From contig JADHND010000014.1 of the NCBI GenBank assembly GCA_016779685.1, positions 1 through 15,224 on the forward strand: a DNA stretch of 15,224 bases, written 5' to 3'. Below are positions 1 to 6,232 of this stretch, in pieces (position 1 is the stretch's first letter; every line of letters starts with the position of its first letter). The position numbers and the translations under genes were made by a program. The DNA comes from Shewanellaceae bacterium (GTDB lineage: Bacteria; Pseudomonadota; Gammaproteobacteria; Enterobacterales; Shewanellaceae). The notes under the pieces are model-generated. The model saw nothing but the letters and a program-made list of their open reading frames with translations. It did no database searches and was not told where the DNA came from.

Positions 1-101
1 CATGGTTTTTATTGAGTTTATTTTATGAAAAGACGATTTCGATTAACACGACGGCAATCGGGGGCAATACGGAGCTTCTAGCAGCGCTGAGTACGACATG
101 A
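1..101 (+). CDS. putA: PutA C-terminal fragment (bifunctional proline dehydrogenase / P5C dehydrogenase), 5' truncated by window edge
   Basis: Codons from position 3 to the TGA at 99-101 give 32 residues that include ISINTTAIGGNTELLAAL. This matches the conserved extreme C-terminus of gammaproteobacterial PutA, whose E. coli form contains VNTAAAGGNASLM just before the end. PutA oxidises proline to glutamate through pyrroline-5-carboxylate. The C-terminal aldehyde dehydrogenase module ends with this tail. Only the tail is present, so the N-terminal DNA-binding and proline dehydrogenase domains cannot be checked, and a stand-alone P5C dehydrogenase is possible. The gene converges on an amino-acid permease, which would fit amino-acid catabolism, but that link is inference. 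The identification rests on a short motif. Confidence 0.72.
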   Translation, partial: WFLLSLFYEKTISINTTAIGGNTELLAALSTT

Positions 102-108
102 CGTGTAG

Positions 109-139
109 AGCCACTCTTCCCGAATCAGGAAGGGTGGCT
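109..139. terminator. 12-bp hairpin between convergent putA and permease genes
   Basis: AGCCACTCTTCC (109-120) pairs with GGAAGGGTGGCT (128-139) across a 7-nt loop, with one G-T wobble. It begins 7 nt after the putA stop and lies 31 nt past the permease stop on the other strand, so it is placed to end transcription from both sides. No T-tract follows on either strand, so it is not a canonical intrinsic terminator. It may act as an RNA 3'-end stabiliser or a Rho-assisted site. Confidence 0.5.
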
Positions 140-170
140 AGTTGAATCGCAGGTCAACATACATTGCGTA

Positions 171-1457
171 TTATTGGGTAAAATGAAGTAATGGCGAGAC
201 GCAGAGTAAGATACCCGTGAAGACGATAAAATAGGTTGTTATCGTTCGATAAGGCTTTAAATCATCGATTTTAAAGACCAAGTAAGCGGGAATCAAACAA
301 CCCACAAGCCCAAAAATCGGGCCACTCAAAGAGGCTAATTTTAGAATGGACCAATCACTCAATGTAACCAGCCAGCACAGCACAATAACAAACAGCGTTG
401 CACCCTGTTGAAGTTTCTTGTCGGTTAATTCTTGCTGAAGATACGACTTCGTCAGGTGTCTAAGTAACCCCATCAGTGCCTCACGCAAGCCTAAAAAAAC
501 GCCAAAAAATGAGGTCACAACAGCAAAAATATCGATTAATACGCCTGCATAGGTTGCCCAATTGCCTGGGTAATATTGTGCGATGATGGCCAGAGCTGAA
601 ATATTTTGCGCCTGAGCAGCAAATGCCTGTTCTTGTTTTATGGCAAACGTAAAAGAAATCGCAAAAAAGAACACCACGCAAAACAGAATGATAAATGCGA
701 TATTCATTGAACGAATCGCTTTGTAGCGTGCCACCTCAGTCGATTTAAAGTGAGATCGATATGAAATGACCATTGGGCTCAGTGATTGGATAAAGAGAAT
801 GGAGGTCAGGGTAAATGGCAACGTAATGATGATATTCATCCAAAGCGTAGACCAGTCGGGGATTTGTGTAATGGCTTCCAGATTCCAAAGAGGAATTAAC
901 AGCACGCCCATCACGGCGACAATAAACAAGACAATCACGGCCATGCTACCAGAAACTGCAAAAAGAAATTTTTCTTTACTTGATGCAATCCAAACCAATG
1001 CTGAAAGCAGGCATAAGCTATAAAGTGGGTTATCGGATAGATAAGTTGAAGTCACCCCAAAGGATACCAAGTACGAAGCGCTGTCATTGGTGATGGTTAA
1101 CGCATAAATAAAAGCCCAAATAATGAGCATAATAAAATATAAAATACCCGGGATGATGCCCCAATGATGACCAAGATAGTCATTTAAGATGCTTGGATAG
1201 TCTTGGCATGTTTTAGAGTGGGCTAGTGTATTGATAAAAAGTTTTTGAAAAAAATACATGGCAGGGTAGCCAATGAGAGCTGAGCCTAAAAAAACCCAGA
1301 TTCCCATCACGCCAATTTGGACAGGTAACAATACAATACCCGCACCAATAGCCATACCAATACTCATGACGATCCAGCCGTAGTCAACTTTTTCAAACTT
1401 TCTGGCTAGTTTTTGATCTTGTGGGGACAATTGGTTTAATTGCTTTAAATTACCCAT
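171..1457 (-). CDS. Amino-acid permease, HAAAP family (SdaC/TdcC serine-threonine type)
   Basis: This is a 428-residue inner-membrane transporter, probably a proton- or sodium-coupled amino-acid importer. Roughly eleven hydrophobic segments are visible. The first carries GMAIGAGIVLLPVQIG at about residues 34-49, the family's glycine-rich TM1 signature. LTITND (about 120-125), SLSPMV (225-230) and AQNISALAIIA (282-292) parallel the corresponding SdaC stretches (TITN, NFSPIV, AQNIPVL). This suggests a serine/threonine rather than aromatic substrate, although TyrP/Mtr-type specificity cannot be excluded. I chose the ATG at 1457 because AGGAG lies 5 nt upstream of it. The same frame stays open to 1589, but that extension is A/T-rich, has no family similarity I can see, and carries a run of ten A/T bases. 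The gene is divergent from the glycosyltransferase at 1634 and convergent with putA. No strong promoter hexamers were found in 1458-1633. Confidence 0.9.
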   Translation of the reverse strand: MGNLKQLNQLSPQDQKLARKFEKVDYGWIVMSIGMAIGAGIVLLPVQIGVMGIWVFLGSALIGYPAMYFFQKLFINTLAHSKTCQDYPSILNDYLGHHWGIIPGILYFIMLIIWAFIYALTITNDSASYLVSFGVTSTYLSDNPLYSLCLLSALVWIASSKEKFLFAVSGSMAVIVLFIVAVMGVLLIPLWNLEAITQIPDWSTLWMNIIITLPFTLTSILFIQSLSPMVISYRSHFKSTEVARYKAIRSMNIAFIILFCVVFFFAISFTFAIKQEQAFAAQAQNISALAIIAQYYPGNWATYAGVLIDIFAVVTSFFGVFLGLREALMGLLRHLTKSYLQQELTDKKLQQGATLFVIVLCWLVTLSDWSILKLASLSGPIFGLVGCLIPAYLVFKIDDLKPYRTITTYFIVFTGILLCVSPLLHFTQ

Positions 1458-1633
1458 GTTTACTCCTAAATTTATATCCATTTTTTTTTTATATTCAGTT
1501 GCTTTTGTATCAAAATTTAGAATTTTATGGAAGTATTTTTTAGTGGTATTTTGTACACTAAAGGCAGTTGTGTAGTTATTGTAATCCAAGGCCTTTCATT
1601 TAAGCCAAACTAAGCGTCGTATAAGGATAAGAG

Positions 1634-2377
1634 ATGCGTTATAAGATTTTTGTGATCAATCTGAAAGAAAATACATCTAGATGGACATTTATGACATCGC
1701 AATTACAACGCTTACAACTTCCGTTTGAGCGGATCAATGCTGTACGGGGCAATGCGCTTGCAGCCGCTGATGAAGCCGTGATTTATCCTAAATCATCTCA
1801 TACGACTTATTATCCAGTTAAATTAAGTGCTGGTGAAATAGGTTGCTATCTCAGCCATATACAATGCTGGCAGCAACTCATAGAACAAGATCTCGATTTT
1901 GCTCTTATTTTAGAAGATGATGCTTTGTTACCTGATAATCTGCACCTATATTTAACACAGGCTTCTCATTATCCGAAAGATTGGGATTATATCGAATTGT
2001 CATCGAGTCGTCGATGTCGCCCAGCTTATGCTACGGTTGCTGATTTTGATGCGTTTAAATTGGTTAAAAGAAAACAATTGCATGCAACGACCACAGGCCA
2101 GCTGGTGTCTAGACAAGGTGCTATCAAGTTGCAACGTCACGCCTTACCCATGAAGCGTCCTATTGATATTGATTTACAATATGTCTACGAGAAGTCAACC
2201 CATTGCTACTCTGTAGATCCCTTACCCATTACGGGCGCTGATTTTCAAAGTCATATTGCGTCGATGGGGCGGCGTTCGAAACCATGGTCTGCACTGATGA
2301 AGCAACTTTGGTTTAGAGTTCAACATCGATATCGCTTATATCAGCATTTTAAGCACGTTGAGTCATTAAAAAATTAA
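1634..2377 (+). CDS. Glycosyltransferase family 25 (LPS/LOS-type glycosyltransferase)
   Basis: The 247-residue protein has the GT25 pattern: N-terminal YKIFVINLKENTSRW (3-17), FERINAVRG (31-39), GEIGCYLSHIQCWQ (67-80), then the acidic LEDD (93-96) expected at the nucleotide-sugar/metal site. A second acidic pair, DID (178-180), lies in PIDIDLQY. GT25 enzymes transfer sugars, often galactose, onto lipo-oligosaccharide or other surface glycans on the cytoplasmic face of the inner membrane. Donor and acceptor cannot be read from sequence. The start is supported by AAGGAT about 6 nt upstream. The C-terminus (about 220-247) is basic and aromatic-rich, which may favour membrane association. The gene stands alone, not in a visible polysaccharide cluster. 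Its last 4 nt overlap the convergent small gene at 2374-2751. Confidence 0.9.
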   Translation: MRYKIFVINLKENTSRWTFMTSQLQRLQLPFERINAVRGNALAAADEAVIYPKSSHTTYYPVKLSAGEIGCYLSHIQCWQQLIEQDLDFALILEDDALLPDNLHLYLTQASHYPKDWDYIELSSSRRCRPAYATVADFDAFKLVKRKQLHATTTGQLVSRQGAIKLQRHALPMKRPIDIDLQYVYEKSTHCYSVDPLPITGADFQSHIASMGRRSKPWSALMKQLWFRVQHRYRLYQHFKHVESLKN

Positions 2378-2751
2378 TTTTTTTGGATATCATCGACGAT
2401 AAGTTTGTTGGGTGGTGATGAACGATCAATTGTGCCATAGAGCACAATGCTTTTTTTCCCTTCCATTGAAAAATAAAGCAATTGATTCGATTCTTGGGCA
2501 TAGATGATGACCGTGCCAAGATTGTCTTGAAACTCGTAGAAATTTTTGCCAATGTCCTTGACAACCATGCCGTTCATCATGACTTTATCGTTGTCATTAA
2601 AATCACGAGAACGTAAAATATCTAAACTGTTTACTTTTTTGCTGATCCCAATGATCGCTTTTTTATTTCCATAGACAGTGGGTATGACAGCAAGCAAGAG
2701 ACATATGTAAATCCAAGACCACTTAGACATCACCTTATCTCGTTTCAACAT
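2374..2751 (-). CDS. Small secreted OB-fold protein, BOF (YgiW/YdeI)-like
   Basis: This 125-residue protein has an N-terminal hydrophobic segment (about 12-28, ending near VYG) consistent with export to the periplasm. The mature part, roughly SLDILRSRDFNDNDKVMMNGMVVKDIGKNFYEFQDNLGTVIIYAQ (about 42-86 in pieces), follows the order seen in bacterial OB-fold (BOF) proteins such as YgiW: a helix, then 'D..V.L.G.iv..ig...Y.F.D..G.i.v', then a later strand 'v.l.G.id' (here IVLYGTIDR, 102-110). BOF proteins are linked to stress tolerance and may bind cationic or small ligands; the role here is unknown. ATG at 2751 is preferred because AAGGA lies 5 nt upstream. The internal ATG seven codons later has its AAGG only 2 nt away. 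An insertion-like stretch around 87-101 makes it longer than typical BOF domains. Confidence 0.68.
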   Translation of the reverse strand: MLKRDKVMSKWSWIYICLLLAVIPTVYGNKKAIIGISKKVNSLDILRSRDFNDNDKVMMNGMVVKDIGKNFYEFQDNLGTVIIYAQESNQLLYFSMEGKKSIVLYGTIDRSSPPNKLIVDDIQKN

Positions 2752-2767
2752 TCACATCCTTACGTTC

Positions 2768-2803
2768 AGTATAACATTCTTTGAGGTAACTCGCTGTTAT
2801 ACT
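2768..2803. promoter_or_regulatory. Inverted pair of extended -10 elements upstream of the BOF-like gene
   Basis: TGTTATACT occurs on the minus strand (2776-2768) and again, as a perfect 9-bp inverted copy, on the plus strand (2795-2803), separated by 18 nt. Each copy has the form TG-n-TATACT, an extended -10 with 5 of 6 consensus bases. Neither has a convincing -35. The minus-strand copy lies 17 nt upstream of the BOF-like start and is its likely promoter. The plus-strand copy would fire toward the 3' end of the lipoprotein gene. The pair could instead be a repressor dyad. Confidence 0.42.
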
Positions 2804-2886
2804 CTTTCCGTCGGTAAGGGGATCATAAAAGACTTTACTTTTTTGAAAAGCTGATGACGGCAACTTTTTGAAAGATTTCCCCAGAG

Positions 2887-2909
2887 TTATCCACTGAAAA
2901 TGTGGATAT
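2887..2909. promoter_or_regulatory. DnaA-box-like inverted pair
   Basis: TTATCCACT (2887-2895) and TGTGGATAT (2901-2909, reading ATATCCACA on the minus strand) each differ by one base from the DnaA box TTATNCACA. They form a 7-bp dyad, TATCCAC/GTGGATA, with a 7-nt gap. A tandem CTTTGATC repeat (2910-2925) follows at once, giving two GATC sites. A third GATC is at 2821-2824. The function is unknown: a DnaA-responsive site, a transcription-factor operator, or an RNA hairpin. Confidence 0.35.
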
Positions 2910-2930
2910 CTTTGATCCTTTGATCGCGCG

Positions 2931-2953
2931 AAAAAAGCATGTAAAACAATGCT
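2931..2953 (-). terminator. Probable intrinsic terminator of the MBL-fold lipoprotein gene
   Basis: On the minus strand, AGCAT then, after a bulged T, GT pairs with AC-ATGCT around a TTT loop (2953-2936), followed directly by a run of T (2936-2931). It starts 39 nt past the stop at 2992. An alternative pairing AGCATG/CATGCT uses 2976-2971 with 2941-2936 and the same T-run. The stem has low G+C, so strength is uncertain. Confidence 0.5.
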
Positions 2954-2991
2954 ATCTGGAAGTCAAGCTCCATGCTGAAAAAACACAGAAT

Positions 2992-4008
2992 TTAAAATAC
3001 AAATGTTTGACCAACTGCGGGCACGAGATAGCGTTTAGGCTTTTTTTGTTTCGCCGCCACTTGCTTCATAACATCAGGCGCTTCATCTTGAGCATCGTCA
3101 CCTAGTGGAAAGGTACCAAAATGAATCGCCATGACATATTTTGCGCCTAGATCTCGTTTGGATGCGGGCACATCTAGCGGGCCCATATGATTGTCCTTCA
3201 TGAACCAAGTGGGTTTGTAGGCACCAATCGGTAACAATGCCATATCAACCGAACCGAGGCGCTGTCTAATACGCTGATAATGCGGGCCATAACCGGTGTC
3301 GCCTGCAAAAAAGACGCTGGATTGTTTGGATTTCATAAAATAGCCACCCCACAGCGACTCATTGGTGTCGGTTAAGGTTCGCTTGGACCAATGGCGAGCG
3401 GGTGTCAGCGTGACAGTAACAGAGCCGACTTGCGTCGATTCCCACCAATCTAAGGTAACGATGTTGGTAGCTTCAATCGATTCTAATAAATGTCGATTGC
3501 CGATAGGAACAATAAATATGGGCTGATAGAGTGTTTCTAATTGTTCTAACGTTGGTAAATCAAAATGATCATAGTGGTTGTGTGAAATCACCACGGCATC
3601 AACTTGACCTAGTTGAGGCATGGTAATCGCAGGTTGATGCATTCTTTTCGGACCGACAAAGGAAACAGGTGTCGCCCTTTCTGACCAAATAGGGTCGGTT
3701 AGAATCAAGACATCATTTATTTGCACTGCGGTCGTTGAATGGTTAATAAAAGTAACTTGAGCTGAGCTTTGCATGGCGGGTAATTTTGAGATAGATTGAA
3801 TGGGTCTTTGTTCCCAAGGACTGGGTTCTCGCTCCCACCACCAACTGATCAGGTCACCAAATCCTTTACGTTTGTAGTCTGTTTCTGGATTAAAAAAAAC
3901 GCTGCCATTAAAGTGATTAGAGGCATCACCATGGTAACTAGTACAACTACTGAGCAACGTGTTGAGTAAGAGGATGCCAATGAGATTTAATTGAGTGATA
4001 CGTACCAT
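2992..4008 (-). CDS. MBL-fold metallohydrolase lipoprotein, NAPE-PLD-like
   Basis: The protein has 338 residues counted from the ATG at 4008. The N-terminus has a hydrophobic stretch and a lipobox LSSC (Cys22). Thr at +2 predicts an outer-membrane lipoprotein. The full metal-ligand set of a metallo-beta-lactamase fold is present: HNHYDH (143-148), ARHW (His206), GDTGY (Asp237) and IHFGTF (His296). The layout, including FINHSTTAVQ (87-96) and LLPIGAYKP (258-266), is that of the bacterial NAPE-PLD/RomA-like branch, whose members hydrolyse phosphoester or other bonds. The substrate is not known, and phospholipase D-type activity on N-acylated phospholipids is only a family-based possibility. A longer frame opens at 4083. 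I reject that start because it would bury the signal peptide, and a good promoter (4033-4061) lies inside the extension. AAGGA sits 9 nt before the chosen ATG. Confidence 0.86.
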   Translation of the reverse strand: MVRITQLNLIGILLLNTLLSSCTSYHGDASNHFNGSVFFNPETDYKRKGFGDLISWWWEREPSPWEQRPIQSISKLPAMQSSAQVTFINHSTTAVQINDVLILTDPIWSERATPVSFVGPKRMHQPAITMPQLGQVDAVVISHNHYDHFDLPTLEQLETLYQPIFIVPIGNRHLLESIEATNIVTLDWWESTQVGSVTVTLTPARHWSKRTLTDTNESLWGGYFMKSKQSSVFFAGDTGYGPHYQRIRQRLGSVDMALLPIGAYKPTWFMKDNHMGPLDVPASKRDLGAKYVMAIHFGTFPLGDDAQDEAPDVMKQVAAKQKKPKRYLVPAVGQTFVF

Positions 4009-4032
4009 GATGCTCGATCCTTTATGTAGAAA

Positions 4033-4061
4033 ATGATATTGAGAGAACGACTTTTTTACAA
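4033..4061 (-). promoter_or_regulatory. Sigma70-type promoter for the MBL-fold lipoprotein gene
   Basis: On the minus strand TTGTAA (4061-4056) is followed after exactly 17 nt by TATCAT (4038-4033), which matches the -10 consensus at five of six positions. Transcription would start near 4026, about 18 nt before the ATG at 4008. This supports that start over the upstream one at 4083. Confidence 0.52.
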
Positions 4062-4129
4062 CAGTTGCCTTTGAACAGCCCAAGACAGCTCTTATTTAGT
4101 ATAAAACTCAGTTTCTAGATATTTATTTT

Positions 4130-4145
4130 ACACTATACTTAGTGT
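4130..4145. promoter_or_regulatory. Dyad ACACTA-TACT-TAGTGT between divergent genes
   Basis: A perfect 6-bp inverted repeat with a 4-nt centre lies between the lipoprotein gene and the Sel1-repeat gene. It contains TATACT (4134-4139), which would serve as a plus-strand -10 for the Sel1 gene, although no clear -35 is seen. The overlap of dyad and -10 suggests an operator, but this is inference. Confidence 0.35.
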
Positions 4146-4189
4146 TTTAAGATTTATTTTTCATATATCGACAGTCTATTTTAAAAGGC

Positions 4190-4203
4190 TGTGAAATTTC
4201 ACA
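4190..4203. promoter_or_regulatory. 14-bp perfect palindrome TGTGAAATTTCACA upstream of Sel1 gene
   Basis: The palindrome ends 23 nt before the Sel1-repeat start at 4227, a typical operator position in a leader. Its half-site TGTGA resembles a CRP half-site, but the halves are 4 rather than 6 nt apart, so it is not a normal CRP site. The binding protein is unknown. Confidence 0.42.
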
Positions 4204-4226
4204 CGAACCATGGTTAAAGAGAGAAT

Positions 4227-4868
4227 ATGAAAAGTCGCATTTATCCTTTTTTATGGCATATTCTACCGTGCTTGTTAGCGACGGTATTGCTGATGGTCAT
4301 GACGTTTACACCCAATGCATCTGCTAATAAAGCGAAGCAATACTACGAAAAATCACAACAGTTAATGAAACGCAAAGACTTTGAGAATGCGCAGTCTTTA
4401 CTAGAAAAGTCGGCCAAGCTTGGTTACGCTGAAGCTCAAAATGATTTAGGCACCTTATACCAAGTTGGTTTGATGGTGCCCAAAGATTATAAATTGGCGA
4501 TGAGATGGTATCAAAAAGCAGCTAAAAAAGGTCATGTATACGCAACCATGAATATTGGGTTGTTGTATTATAAAGGGTTAGGTCGTAAACAGAATTTAAA
4601 AAAAGCCAAACAATGGTTTTTGAAGGCAGCAAAGAAAGGTGATGCCGATGCTCAATACAATATTGGGGTGATGTATCAACGAGGTGAATCTTTTAAACAA
4701 AATACAAAAAGTGCTTATGTCTGGTTCGCTCTCGCTGCAATTAATGGTTCTAAGCGTGGCTTAGATGCGCGTAATGTGATTGCTATTGGTATGACCAAAG
4801 CCGATATTGAAAAAGGCGATGCCTTGGCTAAGAAATTATATAAAAAATACAAAGCGCTTAAAAAATAG
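4227..4868 (+). CDS. Secreted Sel1-like repeat (SLR) protein
   Basis: The product has 213 residues. The N-terminus is a signal peptide: basic MKSR, a hydrophobic core at about 8-27, and a likely cleavage after ASA at 33. After one TPR-like helix pair (about 37-66) come three 36-residue Sel1 repeats at about 67-102, 103-138 and 139-174. Each starts with A.A..d(I/L)G..Y..G and ends with W(F/Y).(K/L)AA..G. A lysine-rich helical tail follows. Such helical solenoids bind protein partners, and family members act as envelope scaffolds, regulators or host-interaction factors; no partner can be named here. AGAG shortly before the ATG is a modest ribosome site. The protein is very Lys-rich. It is separated from the downstream efflux operon by 179 nt and a promoter, so it is probably a separate unit. 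Confidence 0.86.
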   Translation: MKSRIYPFLWHILPCLLATVLLMVMTFTPNASANKAKQYYEKSQQLMKRKDFENAQSLLEKSAKLGYAEAQNDLGTLYQVGLMVPKDYKLAMRWYQKAAKKGHVYATMNIGLLYYKGLGRKQNLKKAKQWFLKAAKKGDADAQYNIGVMYQRGESFKQNTKSAYVWFALAAINGSKRGLDARNVIAIGMTKADIEKGDALAKKLYKKYKALKK

Positions 4869-4940
4869 AAAAAGAAATAGCGACGACTAAGTTATTTTTT
4901 AGATGACTATTCTTTAACAAAATGATTGGAATAATCCTTC

Positions 4941-4961
4941 TTTTTTTTCATTGAAAAAAAA
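4941..4961. repeat. A/T-tract dyad (T8-CA / TG-A8) overlapping the efflux promoter
   Basis: Eight T followed by CA, a single central T, then TG and eight A form a near-perfect 10-bp inverted repeat. Its right arm contains the promoter -35. Paired A- and T-tracts of this length suggest intrinsically curved DNA or a nucleoid-protein site. Confidence 0.5.
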
Positions 4962-4979
4962 ACATAATCCACTTAGAAT
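4951..4979 (+). promoter_or_regulatory. Sigma70 promoter of the adaptor-RND operon
   Basis: TTGAAA (4951-4956), a 17-nt spacer and TAGAAT (4974-4979) give five of six consensus bases at both hexamers with ideal spacing. Transcription would begin near 4986, leaving a leader of about 60 nt before the adaptor ATG at 5048. Confidence 0.6.
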
Positions 4980-5015
4980 ATCCTTGAAGATACTTAAAAA
5001 TAAACAAAAAAATAC

Positions 5016-5029
5016 TTATCAACTGATAA
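5016..5029. promoter_or_regulatory. Dyad TTATCA-AC-TGATAA in efflux operon leader
   Basis: A 6-bp inverted repeat with a 2-nt centre lies about 30 nt downstream of the predicted transcription start and 18 nt before the adaptor start. This is a suitable place for a repressor such as those that control efflux operons. No regulator gene is present in the window, so the link is inferred. Confidence 0.4.
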
Positions 5030-5047
5030 AAATCTTTAAGGAATCAT

Positions 5048-6211
5048 ATGAATCTTTACGTTCGTCGCTTGTTACCCATAGCTGTGATTATTGCTATCAC
5101 GGCTGTTCTTATTCAATTTATAAAACCTGAAGCATCCGGTCTTCAGGTTAATGAAATCAGTCGAGTTCCACCTGTTGTTGAAGTCGTACCAATCCATCCT
5201 GCGACACAGTCTATTTTAATTGAATCTAACGGTTTGATTGAACCCGATGTCGAGATGATTATATCGCCTGAAATAGCGGGTAAAATTATTGAAGTCAGCG
5301 AGTCCTTCGAGTCGGGTCGCTTAGTCAAACAAGGAACTTTGCTGGCGCGCATCGATCCGTTACCACACCAGGTTAAATTACAGGAAGCTGAAGCAAACTT
5401 GCTTAAAGCCGAAGCTGATTTGATTCAAGAGCAAGCTGAGCACGACATTGCTGCTTTGAATTGGAAAGACGTTAAGATTAAGCCGAGCCCATTAGCGCTT
5501 CGTGAGCCACAAATTAAGAAAGCCATGGCTGCTGTGAAAAGCGCTCAAGCAAAATTGCAACAAGCACAACGTAACGTGAGCCGCTTGGAGATTCGAGCGC
5601 CCTTTGATGGCTTGATTGAGAAGCGGAGCATAAAACTGGGACAGCATGTCACCGCAGGCACTGAACTTGGCTCTGTTTTCGGTACCGAATATGCCCGAAT
5701 CCGGTTGCCGATTCGACCGCAACATTTGCATTTGTTGGCGTCTGAACACAGCCAAGTTTTGCTTCAAACCGCTGAGGGGGATGTATTGCAAGCAACCTTG
5801 TCTTATGCTGAACAACTGATGGATAAAGCAACGCGGATGTATTATGTTGTCGCTAAAATCAAGGATCCGTACCGGTTAAAGGCATCGAATTCGGCGGCCA
5901 TGAAACTACCATTTTCAACATTGGTGGATGCTAAAATCGTGGGTAAGCAGTGGCCAAATTTGGTTAAAATACCGATGACTTCATTGTATAAAGACCAGGT
6001 ATTAACTGTAGATACAGCCCATCGGCTGCATCAGCAACCGATTGAAATTGTATACCGTACCCAACAAGACGTTTTTTTTCAATTTACTGGTCACGAAGAC
6101 GAGCAGTTTGTCTACACGCCCCTAGAGTCACCTCAAATAGGTCAAGTATATGCTGTGCAGATCCAAGCTCAAACACAATCTGCAACTTTGAAGTCGCAGC
6201 CAACGCATTAA
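5048..6211 (+). CDS. RND efflux periplasmic adaptor (membrane fusion protein, HlyD/AcrA family)
   Basis: The 387-residue protein links an inner-membrane RND pump to an outer-membrane channel. An N-terminal hydrophobic segment (about 8-26) lacks a lipobox cysteine, so it is probably anchored by this helix. Then come the first half of the lipoyl/barrel-sandwich domain (SPEIAGKIIEVSESFESGRLVKQGTLL in pieces, 73-99), an alpha-helical hairpin rich in Ala/Gln/Glu/Lys (about 107-180), and the second lipoyl half, LEIRAPFDGLIEKRSIKLGQ (180-199). A beta-barrel and membrane-proximal region follow to the end. AAGGA is placed 5 nt before the ATG. The RND gene begins 21 nt after the stop, so the two are co-transcribed from the promoter at 4951-4979. 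No TetR-type regulator or outer-membrane factor gene accompanies it. The exported substrate cannot be deduced. Confidence 0.92.
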   Translation: MNLYVRRLLPIAVIIAITAVLIQFIKPEASGLQVNEISRVPPVVEVVPIHPATQSILIESNGLIEPDVEMIISPEIAGKIIEVSESFESGRLVKQGTLLARIDPLPHQVKLQEAEANLLKAEADLIQEQAEHDIAALNWKDVKIKPSPLALREPQIKKAMAAVKSAQAKLQQAQRNVSRLEIRAPFDGLIEKRSIKLGQHVTAGTELGSVFGTEYARIRLPIRPQHLHLLASEHSQVLLQTAEGDVLQATLSYAEQLMDKATRMYYVVAKIKDPYRLKASNSAAMKLPFSTLVDAKIVGKQWPNLVKIPMTSLYKDQVLTVDTAHRLHQQPIEIVYRTQQDVFFQFTGHEDEQFVYTPLESPQIGQVYAVQIQAQTQSATLKSQPTH

Positions 6212-6232
6212 TTTAGATGGAGTAATAAAAAA

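Noticed and set aside
1458..1589. N-terminal extension of the HAAAP permease to an upstream ATG
   Set aside because: The ATG at 1457 has AGGAG 5 nt away; the extension is A/T-rich with homopolymers and no family match.
2820..2930. Chromosomal oriC
   Set aside because: Only two imperfect DnaA boxes and no dnaA, dnaN, gidA/mnmG or parAB nearby; kept only as a regulatory lead.
2902..3105. Plus-strand 67-codon open frame starting with GTG
   Set aside because: No ribosome site, no recognisable domain, and its second half is antisense to the lipoprotein gene; better seen as chance.
4009..4083. N-terminal extension of the MBL-fold protein
   Set aside because: It would place 25 polar residues before the lipoprotein signal, and the likely promoter lies inside it.
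4190..4203. CRP binding site
   Set aside because: Half-sites TGTGA/TCACA are 4 nt apart, not the required 6.
4919..4948. Intrinsic terminator after the Sel1-repeat gene (GATT..AATC then T-run)
   Set aside because: The stem is only 4 bp and A/T-rich; not convincing.
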